A stretch of DNA of 63,617 nucleotides from Marine Group II euryarchaeote MED-G35 (GTDB lineage: Archaea; Thermoplasmatota; Poseidoniia; Poseidoniales; Thalassarchaeaceae). The DNA is taken from assembly GCA_002457155.1 (NCBI GenBank), contig NTJS01000006.1, forward strand, positions 1 through 63,617, written 5' to 3'. Below, one piece after another: positions 56,364 to 63,617 of this stretch (the first letter of the stretch is position 1; every line of letters begins with the position of its first letter). The position numbers and the translations under genes were made by a program. Under the pieces are notes generated by a model that was given only the letters and a program-made list of their open reading frames with translations, did no database searches and was not told the origin of the DNA.

Positions 56364-56966
56364 GTGTTTGCGAATACCATGCATGAGGGGGTCATAGTCA
56401 CTGGATTTGAGCCATTTTCAAATTACAAGAGCAATATATCTCAACAGGTTGTAAATTTAATTTCTACAGCATCCAACTTCGATTTCAATATCAGCACTTC
56501 AATCCTATCAGTAGACGAAATCGGCTCAAGGGTGATTTCTGACAGGATAGAACATGGGGAAAATATAGGTGCAGTACTCCATCTCGGTTTCTCTGAAAAT
56601 GCAAATGAGATTCTTCTCGAGAGATACGCTAGAAATCATTTTCAGATGAAAATTGCAGATAACTCTGGAAGGAGACTCTCTTCTGGAGAGGTGTCCCCAG
56701 GAAAATCAATTCTTGAAACAAAAGTTCCAAGAAACTTCATCGAAAATCATCTAGAGGGAATTTCAAAAATCAGATGGAACGAAGACGCGGGGGGCTTTGT
56801 ATGCAATGAGACATATTTTCGTTCACTATTAGCATCCTCAGAAAGACGACTACCGGTTGTACTTTTCATTCACCTTCCAAGCGAGAAAATACTCCCTCTC
56901 GAAGAACAATATGCCATCATTATATCGATATGTGAATCCCTGAATAGGGTACTTGATTCGAACTAA
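56364..56966 (+). CDS. pcp: pyroglutamyl-peptidase I (C15)
   Basis: 200-aa cysteine peptidase that removes N-terminal pyroglutamate. The triad is intact: E86 in LLERYARN, C147 in GGFVCNETY, H170 in LFIHLPS, with VTGFEPFSN at the N-terminus. GTG 56364 is favoured because TATATC (56335-56340) begins 29 bp upstream; ATG 56379 is an alternative. It overlaps the convergent UPF0201 gene by 4 bp. A cytosolic role in peptide turnover is expected. Confidence 0.9.
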   Translation: MFANTMHEGVIVTGFEPFSNYKSNISQQVVNLISTASNFDFNISTSILSVDEIGSRVISDRIEHGENIGAVLHLGFSENANEILLERYARNHFQMKIADNSGRRLSSGEVSPGKSILETKVPRNFIENHLEGISKIRWNEDAGGFVCNETYFRSLLASSERRLPVVLFIHLPSEKILPLEEQYAIIISICESLNRVLDSN

Positions 56967-57469
56967 CTATCTCTTCGCCCTCTTCTAGATTCGAACCATT
57001 CCATGGCTTCCCCAGTTTCCGTCATTGCTAATTCGTCACCAACTTCCCTTGGCACGATGTCCCTCCCTTTATGCCAGGTAACCTGCTCCAGCCATAGAAC
57101 AATGTCACGCCCAGTCAAAGAAATCTCTATGGTACCTCCAAGGGGACTCTCTTCCAAAACAAAGGAGGCCTTACCTATGGATGCAGATTGCCTCGAGAGG
57201 CTGAAAATGGTCCCTTCTTCATCAGCCTGCATTGCCATAGCATCAAGAGCTGTGTCTAGCACTCGGTTCTCTCTCAATATCGACATCAGATTGTTGAGTG
57301 AGTCTGCTTTTCCACATATTTCCTCAGAATCTCTTATTATTGGGAAATCCGAATGTTCAGGAGTATTATCCGGACTCCAATCTGGAAAAATTGAACGCAC
57401 GGAATCGATAACTTTGCCCGGGTCATCATGACTTCTGACAATTGTAGAAACTAAGATCTCTGGCTCCAC
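56963..57469 (-). CDS. UPF0201 family RNA-binding-like protein
   Basis: 168 aa, GTG start. The N-terminal VSTIVRSHDDPGKVIDSVRSIFPDW and following REVGD-type tail resemble the archaeal UPF0201 group, with a predicted RNA-binding fold. Function is not established. The longer C-terminal part (EEGTIFSLSRQSASIGKA, DIVLWLEQVTW) carries the rest of the fold. Its start directly abuts the start of the divergent 57470 gene. Confidence 0.7.
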   Translation of the reverse strand: MEPEILVSTIVRSHDDPGKVIDSVRSIFPDWSPDNTPEHSDFPIIRDSEEICGKADSLNNLMSILRENRVLDTALDAMAMQADEEGTIFSLSRQSASIGKASFVLEESPLGGTIEISLTGRDIVLWLEQVTWHKGRDIVPREVGDELAMTETGEAMEWFESRRGRRDS

Positions 57470-58300
57470 ATGTACTCGAACAAATGGAAACTAATAGTGC
57501 TAACCGGTCAGAAATCGGTTTGCGCGAATATTCAAACCATTAACAATCGACGATTAGATGTGGCACAACGTTCTGGACTAGTTTCATTAGCTCTTGTTTT
57601 GATTCCGAATATCGTCCTTTTTTCTTTCAGAGTTCTCTCTCCTGGACTCCATGAAGCACTTTCAAACGATGATTTCGACCAAACAGTAGCACACTTACTG
57701 GCCCTCATAATCGGACTAATTATGGCATACCGATATTCGGTGGTCCACGATCACGAATTCCGTCGCTCTAAGGCAATCAGTGCTCTATCAAAGACTTACA
57801 AATTGGAGGATAGAGGACTTTGGGAAAAGGGAGAAGTAGCAATACAGAAGCTAGAAGCAAGGGCATATTCTGATTTCAAAGGAAGAAAGGCTACCGTCTC
57901 CAGACGGAGAATGCAGGGTAGGATCGGCGAGATTAATCGAGAATCTCCGGAGCTGGATCAAAAGTTAGGGGACCATTCAGGATTTACTGTTGCAGTCGAT
58001 GGAATTGAGCAGAAAAATGAAATTGTCCAAGAACCACTCCAAGACAAACCAAATCTAATCTTTCGATTTTCAAAATTCTTTTCCTCTTCAATCGAAAGAA
58101 CCGCGACTAGGAGGAACGAAAGAAGGAAGAAAGAAGAACTCCAGAAAAGCGAGTCTGTTCCCCCATTCGAGGAAGATGCGGACTCTAGATGGACAATCCC
58201 ACAAGGGACCCAGATGAAAACTAGGTTATGCTCGAGTTGTTCAACGTATAATGAAGCAGAATCAAACTATTGCTCATCCTGTGGATCATTAATCGCTTGA
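57470..58300 (+). CDS. membrane protein with C-terminal zinc ribbon
   Basis: 276 aa as drawn from ATG 57470, but that start abuts the divergent gene start; GTG 57560 (before AQRSGLVSLAL) is a plausible alternative. Two TM segments (SLALVLIPNIVLFSFRVL and LLALIIGLIMAYRYSV) are followed by a long charged, coiled-coil-like cytosolic region and a zinc ribbon CSSC...CSSC at the C-terminus. Unrecognised family; zinc-ribbon membrane proteins often tether ribosomal or other complexes, but no partner is evident. Followed by dnaJ after 49 bp. Confidence 0.7.
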   Translation: MYSNKWKLIVLTGQKSVCANIQTINNRRLDVAQRSGLVSLALVLIPNIVLFSFRVLSPGLHEALSNDDFDQTVAHLLALIIGLIMAYRYSVVHDHEFRRSKAISALSKTYKLEDRGLWEKGEVAIQKLEARAYSDFKGRKATVSRRRMQGRIGEINRESPELDQKLGDHSGFTVAVDGIEQKNEIVQEPLQDKPNLIFRFSKFFSSSIERTATRRNERRKKEELQKSESVPPFEEDADSRWTIPQGTQMKTRLCSSCSTYNEAESNYCSSCGSLIA

Positions 58301-58349
58301 TTGGGGAACGGTTGATATGACTCCTTTAGGAGCCTAAGCCGGGAACGTT

Positions 58350-59492
58350 ATGGCCAGTAAGCGAGACTATTACGATATTCTGGAAGTTGACAAAGACTCA
58401 TCAGAGGACCAAATAAAACAGTCTTTCCGTTCCCTTGCAAGAAAGTTTCACCCCGATAAGAATCCAAATGACGAAGAAGCAGAGACAAAATTCAAGGAAA
58501 TCCAAGAGGCATATGCAATCTTATCAAATCCGGAAGAAAGGCGAAAGTACGATGTTTTCGGACACGAAAGACCCGGTGGTTCGCCATTCGGCTCTCGGGG
58601 ATTTCAGGGAGTGGACATTAGTTTCGATGATCTATTCGGAGGTGGTTTCGAATCAATTTTTAGCCAATTCTTTGGCGGGCAACAGAGTGATAGATCACGT
58701 GGTTCAGATTTGTTGGTAAGGCATACGGTACCCTTTCAGGCTTCAATGGACGGCCTGGAAGAAGAAATAGAAATTGAAGTTCTGAAGGACTGCAACAGTT
58801 GCCGTGGCTCCGGTTCCGCAAAGGAGGGAGGATCGCGCCAATGTCCTTCATGCGAGGGAAGAGGAAGGATAGATGAGATTTCTATGATAGGCCCTTTCCG
58901 ACAACGGGTGAGAAAGGATTGTGCTTCATGTAGGGGTTCGGGAAGATTGATTTCCAACCCCTGTCATGATTGTGGGGGCGATGGCAGAGCCCTACAAACA
59001 AATCGTGTGAAGTTCTCGGTTATGCCTGGGATATCTTCTGGTAACCGCCTTAGAATGCGTGGACAAGGAGAGTCTTCAACATCGCTCAATGGCAGTCCCG
59101 GGGACCTTTACATAGAAATTGATGTTGAAACCCATCCATGGTTCGAAAGGGACGGGCCAGACCTGCTCATGGCCCTGCCCCTGAACTTCGCCGACTTGAC
59201 TCTTGGGACCACTATCGAGATTCCACATATTGATTCTGACGATCTAAGGATCACAGTGCCTCCTGGTTCTAATCCAGGGGAAACAATTTCGATTCCGGGA
59301 AGGGGACTGCCACACAATAATCATGGATCGAGGAGAGGGTCGGTAACCACCGTACTAAGACTTCTATCTCCGACTAAGCCTTCTCGCAAGCTGAAGAAGA
59401 AAATCAACGAAATAAGAGCCGAATTAGAGGATTCTATTCCGCCCGTCGAGCAGAGGATAAGAGACGAAGCCAGAACGAGAAGAGGGCGATGA
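58350..59492 (+). CDS. dnaJ: DnaJ co-chaperone
   Basis: 380-aa type I J-protein that activates Hsp70. J domain with HPD at 34-36, Gly/Phe region, zinc fingers of the CxxCxGxG type (CNSCRGSG, CPSCEGRG, CASCRGSG, CHDCGGDG) and the C-terminal substrate domain. dnaK and grpE are not in the window. GAACGGTTGATATG at 58307-58320 lies 30-45 bp upstream and a CTCCTTTAGGAG hairpin follows; both could be promoter parts. It ends 4 bp before the convergent downstream gene. Confidence 0.95.
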   Translation: MASKRDYYDILEVDKDSSEDQIKQSFRSLARKFHPDKNPNDEEAETKFKEIQEAYAILSNPEERRKYDVFGHERPGGSPFGSRGFQGVDISFDDLFGGGFESIFSQFFGGQQSDRSRGSDLLVRHTVPFQASMDGLEEEIEIEVLKDCNSCRGSGSAKEGGSRQCPSCEGRGRIDEISMIGPFRQRVRKDCASCRGSGRLISNPCHDCGGDGRALQTNRVKFSVMPGISSGNRLRMRGQGESSTSLNGSPGDLYIEIDVETHPWFERDGPDLLMALPLNFADLTLGTTIEIPHIDSDDLRITVPPGSNPGETISIPGRGLPHNNHGSRRGSVTTVLRLLSPTKPSRKLKKKINEIRAELEDSIPPVEQRIRDEARTRRGR

Positions 59493-59496
59493 AAGA

Positions 59497-60600
59497 TCAC
59501 TCTTCTCCCATTTCTATCGAATTTGTTGGAACCGCTGCTATCGGTTTCCCATCCACTAGTCCGGAAATTTGCATATTGACCACGGGCGGATTTCCCAGAG
59601 TTTCGATTTGAACGAATGTGGTCGACCCCTCTTCAAGATCGCCCAAGAAAACCTCGTCATCTCGGAAAATCATTTCTGGAACAACGCTCTGGATTGAAGT
59701 GACTTCACCTAACGGCGAGAATATTCTGATAGCAGCCATTTCCCAACTAAATGACTCTGTCCTGACTCCAATTAGAAGTGAATTGCTAGAATCCTCAAAT
59801 CTCCAAACACATATGTCGATATTTTCAGTAAAATGCCTGATCTCAGGTTTCCCCAATTCCTCCGAAGCAGAATTCCATGAACCCTCTCCGAGTATGGATA
59901 GAGCTACAGTAATTTCTTCTCGACCCTTTGCCAGGTCGTTGATCGAGAACCTATCTCTTAGGGCATTCAAGATGTGCTTCTCATTTTCTACTAATTCCTC
60001 ATCTTTTTTTGACGAAAATAAATCACCCCTATTCCACCATAAAACGATTACTAGTGGTAGTATTAGGAATAGGCCAGCAGCCACATAGAATGGAGTAAAC
60101 ATCCATGCTAAATTGACAAATTCCCCTTCGCCCTCGAAAGAACCCCTATTTTCCAGAGTGAATCGATATGCAACCTCTTCCTCGAAGCCACCGTTCCTCT
60201 CTAGTCTTATTGCGTGCATTCCAGGATCAAGCCCCAATTCACCCACATCGCCATCCGCAAACTCGACAATCGTCCAAGTGCTTTGATTCAGTCTCTGTAC
60301 ACTAATTCTAACAGATTCGTTATTAGAAACCCAAAATCCAACCATCGTCCAATTCGTTGAAGATATTTGCAGAGCAAATACATCGACAGAGTCATTCACG
60401 GGGAATGTTCCGATGGTCGTGGAATTATTAGGCGAGATAATTTGCCATTGTTCGCCTATTTCACTGGACTCCCATAACTTCCCCGGTGCATCTCCCGACT
60501 CCTCAATTATCGAATTCTGCTGCTCTTCCCCAGCACAAGAAAATGTGAAAATTGAAGTGACAATTATCGAAGTAATTACCAGGCTGGCCCCACGCATCAT
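59497..60600 (-). CDS. membrane lipoprotein-like hypothetical protein
   Basis: 367 aa. An N-terminal signal-like segment ends in TFSCAGE, a possible lipobox, so membrane anchoring through a lipid is conceivable. A periplasm-like beta-rich part, a TM segment near residues 170-195 (PFYVAAGLFLILPLVIVLWW) and a cytosolic C-terminal half (KHILNALRDRFSINDLAKGRE) follow. Family not recognised. It is divergent from arcS with a 59-bp gap. Confidence 0.7.
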   Translation of the reverse strand: MMRGASLVITSIIVTSIFTFSCAGEEQQNSIIEESGDAPGKLWESSEIGEQWQIISPNNSTTIGTFPVNDSVDVFALQISSTNWTMVGFWVSNNESVRISVQRLNQSTWTIVEFADGDVGELGLDPGMHAIRLERNGGFEEEVAYRFTLENRGSFEGEGEFVNLAWMFTPFYVAAGLFLILPLVIVLWWNRGDLFSSKKDEELVENEKHILNALRDRFSINDLAKGREEITVALSILGEGSWNSASEELGKPEIRHFTENIDICVWRFEDSSNSLLIGVRTESFSWEMAAIRIFSPLGEVTSIQSVVPEMIFRDDEVFLGDLEEGSTTFVQIETLGNPPVVNMQISGLVDGKPIAAVPTNSIEMGEE

Positions 60601-60659
60601 GCTCGGGAAGACAACTAGGCCTTAGAATCCTTCAAGCGAAATGCTTCCATCGGCAGCCA

Positions 60660-62438
60660 ATGGGTGAGCGGCCAATAGGAAGGAGCGTGATCTCCAGAGA
60701 TAGGTTCTCCAGACTATTTTCCCTTGGAGATAGGAATGATCCTTCATCATTTGCGCCGGGATTAATTATTGGCGACGATGATCCAGATTTCCCAGTTTCA
60801 ATCGCTCCATTTTCTTCTTCGATGGATAATTCCACTATTCCCTCATCAATGAAGGTATCAACTCGTGCCAATCTCTGTTTCCCATTTGATTCTCTAGACA
60901 CATGGGAATCTTCCCAGGGGTTAGTCCTTCCACCGAGTCTCGTGGAGTCAAATTCAGGCGAATTTGGCACGGGGGCCGAGTTAGTTCCGGTAACATGGAA
61001 CTCATTACATCACGATCAGTCTCTACTCACTATAGGGCTACAACCATCAGTAATAGTATTGACAGACTCCCCACAACTATCAAGCAGTCTTGGTTTGTTA
61101 GAACAGGCTCTATTGACGATAAGGACCAATTTTCCGTCTTCACTTATTTGGACCCCAGGGATCGGAGGTCCGGATAATTGTGCGCTTCTCTCATGGATGG
61201 GGGTAGACATTTTTGACTTGGCTCGTTCCAGACAATCATCTTCACTAGGCGTACTACTTTCTGAAACCGGCCCTAGATTTCCTGAACAATCAACAAACGA
61301 AGATTCGTCAATGGAGTCCCAAAAGGAGATGTGGGTTAGAGCAATTTCGGCCACTAGGTCCGCAATTAGAGATGGTACACTCAGGGATCTGGCCGAGAGA
61401 CAGAGCACTTCGAGTCCCCGATCTGTCGAACATCTGAGAAGGCATGACCAACTCTCATTTGAGATTTCCAAGCAAATTGGCTTGTCCAGAAGTTCTGTAG
61501 ATTTCGGGAAAAAACTCCGCTGCCACTCCTTTGAGAGTAGGGGTGATGTTACCATTAGGAACTGGAGAGAAGCTATTTCCGAGAATTATGAACCACCTTC
61601 TCGGCAATGTGATGTTCTCGTCCTACTTCCATGTTCTGCAAAGAAGCCGTACAGACTCTCCCAAAGCCATTCTAGATTCCGACGTGCAATTGGAAATTCA
61701 CGTGCCCATGAGGTAATGGTGACAGCCCCTTTAGGGTTAGTTCCAAGAGATTTGGAAGATTTGTGGCCCGCTGCACACTATGACATTCCAGTGACAGGAG
61801 ATTGGGACAACGATGAATTGTCGATAATTAGGAGAATGCTTAACAGACTTGTAGAAAGAGTGGGTTACTCAACAATTGTGAACCATTCCGGAATCGAATT
61901 ACTCCTCGCAGACCGACTTGTAATTGATACTAGGATGGGTGAAAGTGCAGGTTCTAGCGAATCTCTGGAAAGACTACAGGATGCAATCTCATCCTCATTC
62001 TCGGAAGATGGCGGGGAAACTGATTTCAGCGTTAGACAGGAGAAGATAAAATCAATTTCTAGGTTCCAGTTTGGCTCAGACAAATGGCTTGATGACTGTG
62101 AAATTAGAGGTAGGCCCCCAATTTTCACTATCACAAAGGATGGTGTGCAAATGGCAAAATGGGATCCTCGGAGGGGGAGATTCTTACTTTCCAAATCAAG
62201 CCTCGAAACCATGAGGGAGCTAAAACTACTCAAGTCGGTGGAAATCAATCCCGGATTAGACTGGGTTGGAGACATATTTCCAAGCATGATCGCGCACCAT
62301 GACCGCTCAATCTTAGTTGGTGACGAGATTCTGGTGATACAGGAAGGCAAACTCCTAGGCTCTGCCAGATCAGTTGCCCCAGGGTGGGAATGGCCACTAG
62401 GTCCCGGCAAACTGGCCAAATCGAGACACCGACTCTGA
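60660..62438 (+). CDS. arcS: archaeosine synthase ArcS (TgtA2-like)
   Basis: 592 aa. ArcS completes archaeosine (G+) formation at position 15 of archaeal tRNAs. The signature PCSAKKPYRLSQSH (324-337) is characteristic of the ArcS core domain. The N-terminal about 300 residues are related to tRNA-guanine transglycosylase and are expected to be non-catalytic for base exchange. A C-terminal PUA RNA-binding domain (about 505-590) is visible (FTITKDGVQMAKWDP...ILVGDEILVIQ). Codon use is normal. Confidence 0.88.
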   Translation: MGERPIGRSVISRDRFSRLFSLGDRNDPSSFAPGLIIGDDDPDFPVSIAPFSSSMDNSTIPSSMKVSTRANLCFPFDSLDTWESSQGLVLPPSLVESNSGEFGTGAELVPVTWNSLHHDQSLLTIGLQPSVIVLTDSPQLSSSLGLLEQALLTIRTNFPSSLIWTPGIGGPDNCALLSWMGVDIFDLARSRQSSSLGVLLSETGPRFPEQSTNEDSSMESQKEMWVRAISATRSAIRDGTLRDLAERQSTSSPRSVEHLRRHDQLSFEISKQIGLSRSSVDFGKKLRCHSFESRGDVTIRNWREAISENYEPPSRQCDVLVLLPCSAKKPYRLSQSHSRFRRAIGNSRAHEVMVTAPLGLVPRDLEDLWPAAHYDIPVTGDWDNDELSIIRRMLNRLVERVGYSTIVNHSGIELLLADRLVIDTRMGESAGSSESLERLQDAISSSFSEDGGETDFSVRQEKIKSISRFQFGSDKWLDDCEIRGRPPIFTITKDGVQMAKWDPRRGRFLLSKSSLETMRELKLLKSVEINPGLDWVGDIFPSMIAHHDRSILVGDEILVIQEGKLLGSARSVAPGWEWPLGPGKLAKSRHRL

Positions 62439-62476
62439 TTGCTCAGATTCGATTGATATGGCGTAGCGGTTAAAGA

Positions 62477-62507
62477 GGGAGAGCAGGTCGCCCTGCTGCC
62501 CGAGGTG
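62477..62507 (+). promoter_or_regulatory. S15 leader hairpin plus ribosome binding site
   Basis: AGCAGG (62482-62487) pairs with CCTGCT (62492-62497) around TCGC; GGG (62477-62479) and CCC (62499-62501) extend the stem past small bulges. The Shine-Dalgarno GAGGTG (62502-62507) follows at once, 5 nt before the TTG start. A fold here could gate translation. Confidence 0.5.
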
Positions 62508-62512
62508 TACAA

Positions 62513-62968
62513 TTGTCAAGGATGCACAGTAAAGGTAAGGGGGCCAGTGGGTCTAGCAAGCCACATTCAAAGACCCCTCCCGAGTGGTCAAATTCCGACA
62601 AGAAAGAGATCGAGGAGTTAATTGTTAAACTATCCGAGGAAGGTCATACTAACGCTTCAATTGGCTCTATGCTAAGGGATAAGCACGGAGTTCCAGACGT
62701 TAGACTAGTCACCGGAGAGAGAATTTCTCAGACTTTGAATAGGCTAGGCAAATCGTCTGGCATCCCAGAGGATCTAATGAGCCTAATGCGCCGCGCTCTG
62801 CGACTGATCGACCACCTTTCTAAGAATTCCAAGGACATCCACAACAGGAGACAACTGGAACTATGTGAGTCAAAGATCAGGAGACTTTCGAGGTATTACA
62901 GAGAAAACAATCAGATTGACTCGGATTGGACTTACAAGAGAGACCAACTAAGACTGATGGTCGAATAA
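62513..62968 (+). CDS. rps15: 30S ribosomal protein S15 (archaeal uS15)
   Basis: 151 aa, archaeal length with an N-terminal extension. MSRMHSKGKGASGSSKP matches the archaeal/eukaryal N-terminus, and LRDKHGVPDVR, LMRRALRLIDHL and KDIHNRRQLELCESKIRRL are core features. The start is TTG 62513, supported by the GAGGTG site; ATG 62522 would remove the conserved first residues. S15 binds 16S rRNA early in 30S assembly. Confidence 0.95.
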   Translation: MSRMHSKGKGASGSSKPHSKTPPEWSNSDKKEIEELIVKLSEEGHTNASIGSMLRDKHGVPDVRLVTGERISQTLNRLGKSSGIPEDLMSLMRRALRLIDHLSKNSKDIHNRRQLELCESKIRRLSRYYRENNQIDSDWTYKRDQLRLMVE

Positions 62969-63005
62969 ACAGTAGTGATTTGTACTCGTCTCCAATCGAA
63001 GGAGG

Positions 63006-63617
63006 GTGGAGTCAGTTATCGACCAGGATATTTTCTCTCCAGTTCGGGATTCAATCCAATTTTTCGCTAATGAATTAATCAGCAGCAGTAAGCCAATTCT
63101 ACTGATTTCAAAACCAAATTTGGAAGGGTCCCTCTCTCTGGCTCCTATTGAATCTGCCTTGCTTGATGCGAGAATCCCATATAAGCGTAGATTTTCAAAA
63201 GCGAATCCAGATCATGCTCCCTTTATCCAAATTACAGATGATATTGCTTCGACAAAAACAGAACTCTCTGGGCTGTCAATTTCTACAACCGTAGTCGACG
63301 GACTAAGGGGTAGGTTTGGGGATTTTCGTAAGGGGCCACTTAGTGCAGTTGCCCAGGCTCACGTTCTTGCTATGGAGCTAAATCCCCGGAGCCTTCGACT
63401 TAGGCGGATGCGCCCATGGATGTTGTCTGGTAATTGGATCAACGAAGCACTGGACACAACATATGACCCAGTTTACTCCTCTCTGCGGGATCATCTTTCA
63501 ACAGAGGGATCAATCCGAGTAATTCCGGTGACAGAAGTTCCAAATCTTCATTTCAATAACTATCCATGGCTAGAACCCAGTGAGATGGAGGAAGCCACCA
63601 GGGAATGGGGCAATTCA
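63006..63617 (+). CDS. possible degenerate DHH/RecJ-Cdc45-like protein (start only, cut by window end)
   Basis: An open frame of 204 codons runs to the window end from GTG 63006. The stretch KPILLISKPNLEGSLSLAP near residues 30-48 sits where DHH/RecJ phosphoesterases carry the first metal motif, but the D-x-D residues are absent. A DHH-family nuclease (GAN) or Cdc45-like relative often lies next to S15 in archaeal genomes, so an inactive homolog serving in the replication helicase complex is possible. The C-terminal part is missing, so this call is tentative; it could be an unrelated protein. Confidence 0.55.
   Translation, partial: MESVIDQDIFSPVRDSIQFFANELISSSKPILLISKPNLEGSLSLAPIESALLDARIPYKRRFSKANPDHAPFIQITDDIASTKTELSGLSISTTVVDGLRGRFGDFRKGPLSAVAQAHVLAMELNPRSLRLRRMRPWMLSGNWINEALDTTYDPVYSSLRDHLSTEGSIRVIPVTEVPNLHFNNYPWLEPSEMEEATREWGNS

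Noticed and set aside
62455-62512. tRNA-like or half-tRNA pattern upstream of rps15
   Set aside because: Some D-arm-like and stem-like bases are present, but no T arm or acceptor pairing can be formed. Best read as an mRNA leader hairpin.

Overview
The window looks like a compact piece of a marine, MGII-like (Poseidoniales-type) euryarchaeal chromosome. Archaeal markers are an archaeal-type ribosomal protein S15, CDP-archaeol synthase (CarS), archaeosine synthase (ArcS), an AglB/STT3 oligosaccharyltransferase and a UPF0201 protein. TATA-like elements often lie 26-30 bp upstream of start codons, as expected for leaderless archaeal transcripts. A bacterial-type lipoate-dependent branched-chain 2-oxoacid dehydrogenase operon together with very large calcium-binding-repeat surface proteins fits Poseidoniales; this lineage assignment is inference. 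No insertion sequence, prophage or CRISPR array was seen. Genes are tightly packed and several convergent pairs overlap by a few bases.

Layout. 1-7.2 kb (minus): lipA, E1 alpha, E1 beta, E2, lpdA, lipB and a class V aminotransferase cut by the window edge. 7.3-8.5 kb: a pteridine-reductase-like SDR coupled to dihydroneopterin aldolase, then tRNA-Leu(UAA) on the minus strand. 8.6-20.6 kb: two secreted or membrane-anchored giants, the second combining TSP3-like calcium repeats, a transglutaminase domain, a long Ig-like stalk, a membrane anchor and a DUF4129-like tail. 20.6-25.3 kb: a hypothetical protein, an XPD/DinG-like Fe-S helicase, a 64-aa small protein, a ribbon-helix-helix regulator with a probable operator, and an HD phosphohydrolase. 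25.4-30.6 kb: glutamate dehydrogenase, a surface protein, carS and purD. 30.6-46.2 kb: an AglB/STT3 with a huge extra ectodomain, a membrane-anchored subtilase and a beta-helix surface protein. 46.2-49.6 kb: a wHTH-STAND-TPR regulator and a YycJ-like hydrolase. 49.7-56.3 kb: a 1,903-aa calcium-repeat secreted protein coupled to a small helical protein, plus a small membrane protein. 56.4-63.6 kb: pyroglutamyl peptidase, UPF0201, a zinc-ribbon membrane protein, DnaJ, a lipoprotein-like protein, ArcS, S15 and the start of a possible degenerate DHH/RecJ-Cdc45-like protein.

The most interesting theme is a dispersed cell-surface programme: giant substrates, a glycosyltransferase that is itself a giant surface protein, a surface protease, a transglutaminase and a STAND regulator. 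Two of the calcium-repeat giants share an almost identical 20-bp element at nearly the same distance (47-48 bp) from their start codons, which suggests co-regulation.
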